Source of the DNA: an uncultured Angelakisella sp.
GTDB taxonomy: Bacteria > Bacillota > Clostridia > Oscillospirales > Ruminococcaceae
Direction of reading: 5' to 3'
Assembly (NCBI GenBank): GCA_904420255.1
Contig: CAJFUT010000044.1
Coordinates: forward strand, 1-6,741
Length of the DNA stretch: 6,741 bases
In this document: piece after piece, positions 1 through 5,620 of the stretch
How the letters are laid out: each line of letters begins with the position of its first letter
Position numbering within the stretch: the stretch's first letter is position 1
Notes under the pieces: model-generated
What the model saw: the letters and a program-made list of their open reading frames with translations, nothing else
Told to the model about the DNA's origin: nothing
Database searches by the model: none
Translations under genes and position numbers: made by a program

Positions 1-10
1 ATGGCCCGGC

Positions 11-17
11 AAAGGAG
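11..17 (+). promoter_or_regulatory. Ribosome binding site of dppB
   Basis: AAAGGAG lies 10 bases before the GTG at 28. It decides that start over the in-frame ATG at position 1, for which no upstream sequence is available. Only 27 bases before dppB are visible, so no promoter or upstream gene end can be identified. Confidence 0.65.
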
Positions 18-27
18 AAGTTGCGAC

Positions 28-975
28 GTGTCAAGATATATTGTGAAACGGCTTTTGATTTCCTCCGTGGTATTGGTGCTGGTAACCATGTTCACATTTA
101 CCATCGTCCAGCTGGCGCCGGGGGGACCGGAAATCCTGTTGGATGAAACCCTTACCGAAGCGGATCGCCAGCAGATCAGAGCCAGCCTGGGATTGGATGA
201 GCCCATTCCGGTTCAGTATGGGAAGTGGTTTTTGAACCTGATCCGGGGGGATATGGGGACCTCCTTTTCGGAAAGGAGCCCTGTGTCCCAGATGCTGGCC
301 CAGCGGCTGCCCAATACCCTGCTGCTGACGGTAAGCTCCCTCATAATGGCGGTGCTCATCGGCGTCCCGCTGGGGATTTATTCGGCGTACAGGCCCAATT
401 CGCCCTTGGATTATGGACTGTCCTTTTTTAGTATGGTGGGCCTTTCGGTGCCCTCCTTCTGGTTTGGAATTATCCTGATTATCACCTTTGCAGTGAATCT
501 GGGAGTGCTGCCTTCGGCGGGAATGTATACCACCGGGGCGGGACGGACCCTGCCGGATCTGCTGCGCCATATGGTGATGCCGGCCTTTGTGTCCATGCTG
601 TCGCCCCTGGCGCAGATTGTCCGGTACACCCGTTCCAGTGTATTTGAGGTGCTGAATCTGGATTATATCCGCACCGCCCGGGCAAAGGGCATGACCGAAA
701 GGAGGACGCTGTTCTGCCATGCCCTAAAAAATTCCCTGATTCCTGTCATCACCACGGTAGGGCTGATGATTCCCCACCTGGTTGGAGGATCGGTGATTGT
801 AGAAAAGATTTTCGCCTGGCCAGGGATGGGCCGGCTTATTGCGGACGCGGCCTTTAAGCGGGATTACCCGGTGGTGATGGGAGCGACTTTCCTGGTGGCC
901 GTTATTGTGGTGGGGGCCAATTTGTTTATCGATATTATCTATGGCTTCCTGAATCCCAAGATCAGATTGGAGTGA
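28..975 (+). CDS. dppB: Dipeptide/oligopeptide ABC transporter permease, DppB type
   Basis: Inner-membrane permease of a peptide importer; it pairs with the DppC permease next door to form the channel driven by DppD and DppF. From the GTG start the protein is 315 residues, normal for the family. Hydrophobic segments lie near residues 9-29, 97-120, 133-158, 183-199, 238-260 and 284-306. The cytoplasmic EAA loop that docks on the ATPase runs from about 207 to 236 and includes DYIRTARAKG. The VPSFWFG segment (141-147) and FAWPGMGR (262-269) are typical of DppB/OppB. I chose the GTG at 28 because AAAGGAG at 11-17 precedes it at 10 bases and the protein then begins MSRYIVKRLL, as DppB proteins usually do. 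An in-frame ATG at position 1 would add nine residues that do not look like the family. Substrate (dipeptides, oligopeptides or nickel) cannot be settled from the permease alone; the operon favours peptides. Confidence 0.93.
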   Translation: MSRYIVKRLLISSVVLVLVTMFTFTIVQLAPGGPEILLDETLTEADRQQIRASLGLDEPIPVQYGKWFLNLIRGDMGTSFSERSPVSQMLAQRLPNTLLLTVSSLIMAVLIGVPLGIYSAYRPNSPLDYGLSFFSMVGLSVPSFWFGIILIITFAVNLGVLPSAGMYTTGAGRTLPDLLRHMVMPAFVSMLSPLAQIVRYTRSSVFEVLNLDYIRTARAKGMTERRTLFCHALKNSLIPVITTVGLMIPHLVGGSVIVEKIFAWPGMGRLIADAAFKRDYPVVMGATFLVAVIVVGANLFIDIIYGFLNPKIRLE

Positions 976-985
976 TACGGAGCTT

Positions 986-1873
986 ATGTCCAAGCAGATT
1001 GAAAAAGAAGGCGCGGCTGCGGCTTCCGGCCCCAAAGGGATGTATCGGCAGTTTTGGCAGCAGTTCAAAAAGAACAAGCTGGCCTTGGCTGCGCTTTTTC
1101 TCCTGGTGGTGATCCATCTGGTTGTGTTTTTGGGACCGCTGTTTTACACAGTTTCGCCGGAAGCCATAGATCCGCTCAACGCCTTGCAGCCGCCCAGCGC
1201 GCAGCATCCTCTGGGCACGGATGAAACAGGCAGGGATACTTTGGCCAGGCTGCTGCATGGAGGAAGAATATCCCTTATTGTTGGGACATTTTCCATGGTG
1301 ATTTCCATTTTAGTGGGAACCCTGGTCGGAGCTATGGCGGGTTATTATGGCGGGGTAGTGGATATGGTACTGATGCGTTTGACCGACGCTTTGATGTCGG
1401 TGCCGTCCCTTTTCCTGCTGCTGATTATCCTGACCATCTTCCAGGGGGGCATTGTGACCATTGTGCTGGTTCTGGGACTTACTTCCTGGATGGGCGTTTC
1501 ACGTATTGTCCGGGGAGAAATGCTTCGCTGGAAGGCAGAAGATTTTGTGGAGGCGGAACGATCTCTGGGAGCGAAAAATTTCCGTATTATCTTTAAGCAC
1601 ATCCTCCCCAATGCTTTTGCTTCTATTATTGTCGCGGCGTCTCTGGGAATTGCGAAAGCTATCCTCTCGGAGTCATCCCTCAGCTACCTGGGGCTGGGAA
1701 TCCAGCCGCCGACTCCATCTTTGGGAAATATGCTGATGAATTCTCAGATTTATGTCTGGAATGCCCCGATTCAGGCGGTTTGGCCGGGCGTTCTGATTCT
1801 TCTCATCGTCATCTGCTACAACTCCCTAGGGGACGGCCTGCGGGTGGCGCTGGATCCCAGAATGAAGCAATAG
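986..1873 (+). CDS. dppC: Dipeptide/oligopeptide ABC transporter permease, DppC type
   Basis: Second permease subunit of the peptide importer, forming a heterodimer with DppB in the cytoplasmic membrane. The protein has 295 residues. It has a polar N-terminus (1-30), a first membrane helix at about 32-53, the family hallmark LGTDETGRD (76-84) in the external part, then helices near 95-120, 138-165, 210-228 and 262-280. The EAA loop that contacts the ATPase is at about 185-209, with EAERSLGAKN followed by FKHILPN. The motif SYLGLGIQPP (233-242) is also characteristic. It starts 10 bases after dppB stops. GGAG at 979-982 is only 3 bases from the ATG, so TTGGAG at 968-973, inside the end of dppB, may be the working ribosome site; either implies translational coupling. 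Confidence 0.93.
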   Translation: MSKQIEKEGAAAASGPKGMYRQFWQQFKKNKLALAALFLLVVIHLVVFLGPLFYTVSPEAIDPLNALQPPSAQHPLGTDETGRDTLARLLHGGRISLIVGTFSMVISILVGTLVGAMAGYYGGVVDMVLMRLTDALMSVPSLFLLLIILTIFQGGIVTIVLVLGLTSWMGVSRIVRGEMLRWKAEDFVEAERSLGAKNFRIIFKHILPNAFASIIVAASLGIAKAILSESSLSYLGLGIQPPTPSLGNMLMNSQIYVWNAPIQAVWPGVLILLIVICYNSLGDGLRVALDPRMKQ

Positions 1874-1890
1874 ACGACAAATCAAGACAG

Positions 1891-1896
1891 AAAGGA
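1891..1896 (+). promoter_or_regulatory. Ribosome binding site of dppA
   Basis: AAAGGA, 8 bases before the ATG at 1905. Its spacing argues against the in-frame TTG at 1899. The 31-base gap between dppC and dppA shows no promoter or terminator, so the two are probably co-transcribed. Confidence 0.65.
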
Positions 1897-1904
1897 TTTT
1901 GATC

Positions 1905-2747
1905 ATGAGGATTTTTATGTCAGTGGATATGGAAGGAATTACCGGGGTAGCCAGCGGAGCGGCGCTGAGTGCAGGAGCCAATGAATATGAGCGGTTCCGC
2001 CTGCTGATGACCCAGGATGTCAACGCTGCGGTGGAAGGCGCCGTGGAGGCGGGAGCCGACGAGGTTGTGGTTGGAGACGCCCACGGCACGATGAACAACA
2101 TTATGATTGAGCATCTTCACGAAAAAGCCCGTCTGATTAGCGGAAGCAACAAGCTGCTCTGCCAAATGGGAGGTATCGAGGACTACGATTTTGACGGGGT
2201 GCTCTTTGTAGGCTACCATGGCGGAGAGGGAAGCCGCGGGGTGGTAAATCACACCGTGATGGGGGTGGCTGTCACCCAGATTTTGGTGAATGGGAAGTGG
2301 GTGGGGGAAACCACCCTCAACGCCGGGATCGCGGGACATTTTGGCCTGCCAGTCGCATTGGTCACCGGCGACGATGTGGTTACCGCTGAGGCCAGGCAGA
2401 ACCTGGGTGACTTGGAGGTGGCGGTGGTCAAGAAAGCCAAGGACCGCTTCTGCGCCGATTGTCTGCCGCCCCAGGCGACACATCCCATGATCCGGGAGGC
2501 CGCCCGCCGCGCTGTGGAGCGACTGAAAAAGGGCGAACTGAAGCCGTATCATGTGGAATGCCCCGTGACCTTTGACCTGACATTCAAAACCACCTCAGAG
2601 GCCAATATGTGCACGCTTTTTCCCACTGTGCAGCAAATAGATACAAAAACTGTCCGCATCACCGCCGATGACTATATTAGCGGCTATAAGCAGCTGTGGG
2701 GCTGCCTGATCCTGGGCCGAGCCGTACAAGGCGGGGTTTTCAAATAA
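1905..2747 (+). CDS. dppA: M55 family D-aminopeptidase (DppA-like)
   Basis: Cytoplasmic zinc peptidase of MEROPS family M55. Bacillus subtilis DppA, the characterised member, is a decameric D-stereospecific aminopeptidase that cleaves substrates such as D-Ala-D-Ala. The 280-residue length fits. The metal-binding pattern of DppA is intact: Asp8 and Glu10 in SVDMEGITG, His60 in GDAHGTMNN, His105 in FVGYHGGEGS and Glu135 in WVGETTLNA. His116 in GVVNH matches the proposed catalytic His115. The GDD at about 155-157 is another family feature. The ATG at 1905 is preferred because AAAGGA at 1891-1896 is 8 bases upstream; a TTG at 1899 would be only 2 bases from it. The gene sits between the permease and ATPase genes, so it probably hydrolyses the imported peptides. 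In B. subtilis dppA leads the operon instead. Stereospecificity is inferred from the family. Confidence 0.92.
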   Translation: MRIFMSVDMEGITGVASGAALSAGANEYERFRLLMTQDVNAAVEGAVEAGADEVVVGDAHGTMNNIMIEHLHEKARLISGSNKLLCQMGGIEDYDFDGVLFVGYHGGEGSRGVVNHTVMGVAVTQILVNGKWVGETTLNAGIAGHFGLPVALVTGDDVVTAEARQNLGDLEVAVVKKAKDRFCADCLPPQATHPMIREAARRAVERLKKGELKPYHVECPVTFDLTFKTTSEANMCTLFPTVQQIDTKTVRITADDYISGYKQLWGCLILGRAVQGGVFK

Positions 2748-2758
2748 GCGCAATATGC

Positions 2759-2766
2759 AAAAAGGA
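2759..2766 (+). promoter_or_regulatory. Ribosome binding site of dppD
   Basis: AAAAAGGA, 6 bases before the paired ATG-ATG at 2773-2778. It lies inside the longer reading frame that begins at ATG 2755, so it argues for the shorter protein. Confidence 0.6.
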
Positions 2767-2772
2767 TTTGGT

Positions 2773-3786
2773 ATGATGCAAAATCTTGTTGATGTCCAGG
2801 ATCTGCAGGTCTGCTTCAAAAACTCAGGGAAGGAATTGGCCGCGGTGGATCATATCAGCTTTACCGTAGGCAGCCAGGAAACCCTGGGAATTGTAGGCGA
2901 AAGCGGCTGCGGAAAGTCCATGACTTCCCTTTCACTGATGGGATTGGTGCCCAAAAATGGCCTAGTCCGGGCAAAACATATATGGTTCCAGGGAGAGGAC
3001 CTCTTGGAAAAAAGCGGGGATGAGATGCGCCAGCTCCGGGGGGATCAGATGGCTATGATTTTTCAGGAGCCCATGACCAGCCTGAACCCAGTTCTCACCA
3101 TTGGCTTTCAGATGTCCGAGGTGCTGACGGTCCACCGGGGGATAACCCGCCAGGAAGCGGAAAAACAGTCCCTGGCTATGCTGGAGCGGGTGGGCATCGC
3201 CATGCCGGAACGGTGCCTGCGTTCCTATCCTTATGAGATGTCCGGGGGGATGCGCCAGAGAGTTATGATAGCCATGGCGCTGCTCTGTAGTCCCAAACTC
3301 CTCATTGCTGATGAGCCTACCACCGCCCTGGACGTTACGATTCAGGCCCAGATTCTGGAGCTGCTGAAAAGGCTCCAGAAAGAAAGCGGGATGTCCATTC
3401 TCCTGATCACCCACGATTTGGGGGTTGTAGCCGAAACCTGCAGCCGAGTAGCGGTGATGTATGCAGGTGAGATTGTGGAGCAGGCTGAGGTTAATGAATT
3501 GTTCCGAACCCCTCTTCATCCCTATACCCAGGGCCTCATGGGAGCGATCCCCAGATTGGAGCGCGCGGCCAAACGCCTTAATGTCATCCGGGGCACAGTT
3601 CCGGCCCTTTCGGAAATGCCTTTGGGGTGTAAATTCCACCCCAGATGCGACGACGCTATGGAAATATGCCGAAACAGCCGGCCCCAATCGGTGCAAATTA
3701 AAAGCGGCCATTGCGTTTCCTGTTGGAAATACAGTGGGCCGCTTGAAGGAAAGGGGGAGGACCATGGATCAGACACCACTGCTTGA
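2773..3786 (+). CDS. dppD: Peptide ABC transporter ATP-binding protein, DppD type
   Basis: One of two cytoplasmic ATPases that power the peptide importer. In the 337-residue protein Walker A is GESGCGKS (42-49), the Q-loop glutamine is Gln98 in IFQEP, the ABC signature is MSGGMRQR (156-163), Walker B is LLIADEP (176-182) with catalytic Glu181, and the H-loop is THD with His214. The C-terminal oligopeptide-transporter extension follows, with [12 protein letters not shown] (249-260) and cysteines 286, 292, 299, 314 and 317. This is the cysteine pattern that binds an iron-sulfur cluster in some DppD proteins. The start at 2773 is chosen because AAAAAGGA at 2759-2766 lies 6 bases upstream. An ATG at 2755 would place that ribosome site inside the gene, and an ATG at 2776 is also possible. 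The last 23 bases overlap dppF. Confidence 0.93.
   Translation: MMQNLVDVQDLQVCFKNSGKELAAVDHISFTVGSQETLGIVGESGCGKSMTSLSLMGLVPKNGLVRAKHIWFQGEDLLEKSGDEMRQLRGDQMAMIFQEPMTSLNPVLTIGFQMSEVLTVHRGITRQEAEKQSLAMLERVGIAMPERCLRSYPYEMSGGMRQRVMIAMALLCSPKLLIADEPTTALDVTIQAQILELLKRLQKESGMSILLITHDLGVVAETCSRVAVMYAGEIVEQAEVNELFRTPLHPYTQGLMGAIPRLERAAKRLNVIRGTVPALSEMPLGCKFHPRCDDAMEICRNSRPQSVQIKSGHCVSCWKYSGPLEGKGEDHGSDTTA
3746..3760 (+). promoter_or_regulatory. Ribosome binding site of dppF, inside dppD
   Basis: AAGGAAAGGGGGAGG precedes the ATG at 3764. The GGAGG core is only 3 bases from the start, but the AAGGA farther upstream offers a more usual distance. It decides the start within a frame that is open for another 303 bases upstream, and it lies within the dppD coding sequence. 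Confidence 0.55.
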
Positions 3787-4741
3787 GGTTAAGGGCTACA
3801 AAAAGTGGTACCCTGTCAAAAAGAAGTTGCTGGGGAAAGAAACACAGTATGTCAAAGCGGTGGACGGGGTGAGTTTTTCTATCCGGGCGGGAGAAACCTT
3901 TGGCCTGGTGGGGGAGAGCGGCTGTGGGAAAACCACCATCGGAAAGGGAATCCTCCGGCTTCATGAGGCCAGTGCCGGAGAGGTGTTTTTTGAAGGAAGT
4001 GATCTGCTGAAGCTGCCGCCCCAGGAGCTGCGGAAAGCTCGTCGTAATATGCAGATCATTTATCAAGATCCCTATTCTTCCCTTGACCCGCGCATGACGG
4101 TGGGAGAAACGATTGGGGAGCCTTTGGAGATTCACCGGATCGCGAGCGGCGCATCCAAGCGCCAGCGGGTTCTGGAGCTGATGGACTATGTAGGCCTGGG
4201 GCCTTCTTACTACGACCGGTATCCTCATGAATTTTCCGGAGGGCAGCGCCAGCGGGTGGGAATCGCCCGGGCCCTCTGCCTGAACCCCAAGCTGATCGTT
4301 TGTGATGAGCCGGTGTCGGCACTGGATGTTTCCATCCAGTCACAGATCCTAAATTTGCTGGAAGATCTTCAGGACAGGTTTCATTTGACCTATTTGTTCA
4401 TTGCCCACGGTCTGACTGTAGTGAAGCACATCAGTGACCGCATCGGTGTGATGTATCTGGGAAAGCTTATCGAACTGGCGGACAGCAGTGAGTTGTTTGC
4501 CCGCCCCCTTCATCCCTATACCGAAGCACTGCTTTCTGCCATCCCGGCCACTGATCCGTCGCAGCGCCGCCAGCGGATTCTTTTGGAAGGAGATGTACCA
4601 AACGCAATGAATCTGCCGTCTGGCTGTCGCTTCCACACCCGGTGCCCCTACTGCCAGGCAGTCTGTCGGGAGCAGGAGCCGGAGCTGAAGGAAATGGGAA
4701 ACGGCCATTTCTGCGCCTGCCACTTTAGCGAAAAACGATAA
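3764..4741 (+). CDS. dppF: Peptide ABC transporter ATP-binding protein, DppF type
   Basis: Second ATPase of the importer, partner of DppD. The 325-residue protein has Walker [10 protein letters not shown] (50-58), Q-loop Gln101 in [11 protein letters not shown] (100-110, typical of DppF/OppF), signature FSGGQRQR (157-164), Walker B LIVCDEP (177-183) with Glu182, and H-loop His215. The residue after that histidine is glycine (AHG) where the family normally has aspartate (AHD). The C-terminal extension carries [12 protein letters not shown] (250-261) and cysteines 288, 294, 297, 301, 317 and 319, a possible iron-sulfur site like that in DppD. The frame is open back to 3461, but that part overlaps dppD and is not family sequence. 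The ATG at 3764 follows a purine-rich AAGGAAAGGGGGAGG and gives the expected [20 protein letters not shown]. The 23-base overlap with dppD suggests translational coupling. It is the last gene of the dpp operon. Confidence 0.93.
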   Translation: MDQTPLLEVKGYKKWYPVKKKLLGKETQYVKAVDGVSFSIRAGETFGLVGESGCGKTTIGKGILRLHEASAGEVFFEGSDLLKLPPQELRKARRNMQIIYQDPYSSLDPRMTVGETIGEPLEIHRIASGASKRQRVLELMDYVGLGPSYYDRYPHEFSGGQRQRVGIARALCLNPKLIVCDEPVSALDVSIQSQILNLLEDLQDRFHLTYLFIAHGLTVVKHISDRIGVMYLGKLIELADSSELFARPLHPYTEALLSAIPATDPSQRRQRILLEGDVPNAMNLPSGCRFHTRCPYCQAVCREQEPELKEMGNGHFCACHFSEKR

Positions 4742-4757
4742 AAAATCTGAAACGGGA

Positions 4758-4790
4758 ATAGCCACTTGCTGTATCTCAAGAAATGGCTAT
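4758..4790 (+). terminator. Stem-loop after dppF, possible dpp operon 3' end
   Basis: ATAGCCACTTG (4758-4768) pairs with CAAG (4777-4780) and TGGCTAT (4784-4790), leaving a three-base AAA bulge and an eight-base loop. It begins 17 bases after the dppF stop. There is no U-tract after it, so it is not a classical intrinsic terminator. It could be a 3'-end stabilising hairpin or could act together with the next stem-loop. Confidence 0.4.
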
Positions 4791-4824
4791 GGCGGAGAGG
4801 GGCGGCCGCCCCGCCCCCTCCGCC
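4791..4824. repeat. Very GC-rich inverted repeat (stem-loop)
   Basis: GGCGGAG (4791-4797) and GGGGC (4799-4803) pair with GCCCC (4813-4817) and CTCCGCC (4818-4824). This gives 12 G-C-dominated pairs with one bulged A and a nine-base loop. It follows directly on the preceding hairpin. It may help end dpp transcription or be a copy of a dispersed palindromic element; one window cannot distinguish these. From 4825 to 4875 the sequence is C- and G-run rich with no gene that I can see. Confidence 0.5.
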
Positions 4825-4875
4825 GCCCCAGCCTTCCCCGTTTCCCCAAAAACCTTTTCCCGGGGCAGGGGGATA

Positions 4876-4904
4876 TTGACAAAAGCGGAGGAATATGGTA
4901 TATT
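4876..4904 (+). promoter_or_regulatory. Sigma-A type promoter of the DUF3793-flavodoxin operon
   Basis: The -35 box TTGACA (4876-4881) is a perfect consensus. A spacer of exactly 17 bases follows, then the -10 box TATATT (4899-4904), five of six matching TATAAT. Transcription would start near 4911, giving a leader of about 80 bases before the ATG at 4991. The placement immediately before a palindromic operator supports a real, regulated promoter. Confidence 0.8.
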
Positions 4905-4906
4905 TA

Positions 4907-4922
4907 GTTAGCGATAGCTAAC
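4907..4922. promoter_or_regulatory. Palindromic operator 1, over the predicted transcription start
   Basis: GTTAGC-GATA-GCTAAC is a perfect six-base inverted repeat around a four-base centre. Pairing extends outwards to 4904-4925 with one mismatch (TTA on the left, CAA on the right). It starts two bases after the -10 box and covers the predicted start, a position where a bound protein would block RNA polymerase. The TTAG/CTAA arms resemble the DtxR/IdeR consensus TTAGGTTAGSCTAACCTAA, although half-site spacing differs. Assignment to an iron-responsive DtxR-type repressor is inference. Confidence 0.6.
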
Positions 4923-4926
4923 CAAC

Positions 4927-4946
4927 GGGCAAAAGCCCTTTCTTTT
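4927..4946 (+). promoter_or_regulatory. Short hairpin with T-rich tail in the 5' leader
   Basis: GGGC-AAAA-GCCC (4927-4938) followed by TTTCTTTT (4939-4946) has the form of a weak intrinsic terminator, placed about 16 bases into the predicted transcript and between the two operators. The stem has only four pairs and the T-run is interrupted, so it may be chance; an attenuation role would be speculative. Confidence 0.25.
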
Positions 4947-4955
4947 CCCCCGGAA

Positions 4956-4971
4956 GTTAGCTATAACTAAC
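4956..4971. promoter_or_regulatory. Palindromic operator 2, before the ribosome binding site
   Basis: GTTAG-CTATAA-CTAAC matches operator 1 at 14 of 16 positions. It lies 49 bases downstream centre to centre and ends just before the ribosome site at 4974-4983. Two near-identical palindromes around one promoter support a specific DNA-binding regulator. The second could act as a roadblock or help cooperative binding. Confidence 0.55.
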
Positions 4972-4973
4972 CC

Positions 4974-4983
4974 AAAAAGGGGG
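4974..4983 (+). promoter_or_regulatory. Ribosome binding site of the DUF3793 gene
   Basis: AAAAAGGGGG, 7 bases before the ATG at 4991. Its G-run can pair with the preceding TAACCC (4968-4973) through GGGTTA (4981-4986), a six-pair hairpin that would partly hide the site in the mRNA. Confidence 0.6.
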
Positions 4984-4990
4984 TTATCCC

Positions 4991-5557
4991 ATGTGCCGTC
5001 GGTTTGAGGAAGCCCTGGCCTTCCACTGCGGCCCCGCCCTGGCGGGCATCAAGGCCGCCAATCTGGTATCCCTTTCCCGGCGGGATCACCCCCGCTGCCG
5101 GGAGCTGGCGGAGGAATACGGGGCCCTCCTTTCCCCCAGGAAAATCCATCTGGAGTGTCTCTGTAGCTGCGGGGAGCGGGTGCTGCTCCTGGTCTACCGG
5201 GAGGACCGCCTGGCCCGGCAGCTGGCGGACCCCGCCGTGGCGGCCATGCTGGAGCAGGCCGGCTATCCCCCAGGGGGCGACCCGGCGGCTATGCTGGGGC
5301 ATCTGCGCCGGCGGCTGGAGGCGGGCGGGGGCTTCCCCCATGAGATGGGCCTGTTTCTGGGCTACCCGCCGGAGGACGTCCGGGGCTTTTGGGAAAACGG
5401 CGGCCGCAATTATAAATACAGCGGCGTCTGGAAGGTTTACTCCGACGACGTGGAAGGGGCCAGGGCCGCCTTCCGCCGGTACAGCCGCTGCCGGGACGCC
5501 ATCTGTAAAAGGCTGGCCGGGGGGATTTCCCTGGTCCAGATGTTCCGCGCGGCCTGA
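4991..5557 (+). CDS. DUF3793 family protein
   Basis: The 188-residue protein matches what I know of DUF3793, a family of unknown function found mainly in Clostridia and often beside flavodoxin or iron-uptake genes. Recognisable family blocks are LAFHCGPALAGIKAANL (9-25), HEMGLFLGYPPEDVRGF (117-133), and NYKYSGVWKVY (140-150) followed by a basic C-terminal helix with YSRCRDAICKRL (164-175) and a final SLVQMF. I see no signal peptide or membrane segment, so it is probably cytoplasmic. Cysteines sit at 2, 13, 36, 56, 58, 60, 167 and 172. The CLCSC cluster at 56-60 and the HC at 12-13 might bind metal, but that is speculation. The gene is first behind the regulated promoter and 63 bases before the flavodoxin gene, so the two are probably co-transcribed. 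GC content is much higher than in the dpp genes. The biochemical role is unknown. Confidence 0.85.
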   Translation: MCRRFEEALAFHCGPALAGIKAANLVSLSRRDHPRCRELAEEYGALLSPRKIHLECLCSCGERVLLLVYREDRLARQLADPAVAAMLEQAGYPPGGDPAAMLGHLRRRLEAGGGFPHEMGLFLGYPPEDVRGFWENGGRNYKYSGVWKVYSDDVEGARAAFRRYSRCRDAICKRLAGGISLVQMFRAA

Positions 5558-5604
5558 GGGCTGTGGAGAAGGGGCTCTGCCCCTGTCTGTGATAAGGTAT
5601 CATC

Positions 5605-5610
5605 AGGAGG
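5605..5610 (+). promoter_or_regulatory. Ribosome binding site of the flavodoxin gene
   Basis: AGGAGG, a full consensus site 10 bases before the ATG at 5621. The rest of the 63-base gap after DUF3793 holds a small hairpin, AGGGGC-TCT-GCCCCT (5570-5584), with no U-tract. I see no separate promoter, so the flavodoxin gene probably shares the upstream transcript. Confidence 0.75.
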
Positions 5611-5620
5611 AAACGACACC

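Noticed and set aside
1..27. In-frame ATG at position 1 as the dppB start
   Set aside because: The added nine residues are unlike DppB N-termini, and a good ribosome site at 11-17 points to the GTG at 28. No sequence upstream of 1 is available to test the ATG.
31..720. Long open frame on the minus strand opposite dppB
   Set aside because: It is antisense to a clear permease gene, and its Gln/His/Gly/Arg-rich composition is typical of a shadow frame. The same applies to the minus-strand frames at 1920-2552, 2962-3765 and 3698-4228.
3461..3763. N-terminal extension of the dppF reading frame
   Set aside because: These 101 codons overlap dppD out of frame and encode no family sequence; the ATG at 3764 has a ribosome site and the expected protein start.
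4907..4971. Fur box
   Set aside because: The palindromes lack the GATAAT-type hexamers of the Fur consensus; the TTAG/CTAA arms fit a DtxR-type site better.
4742..4990. Riboswitch, tRNA, CRISPR or mobile element in the intergenic gap
   Set aside because: The promoter-to-gene leader is only about 80 bases with no recognisable aptamer; there are no cloverleaf sequences, spaced direct repeats, transposase remnants or insertion-sequence ends.
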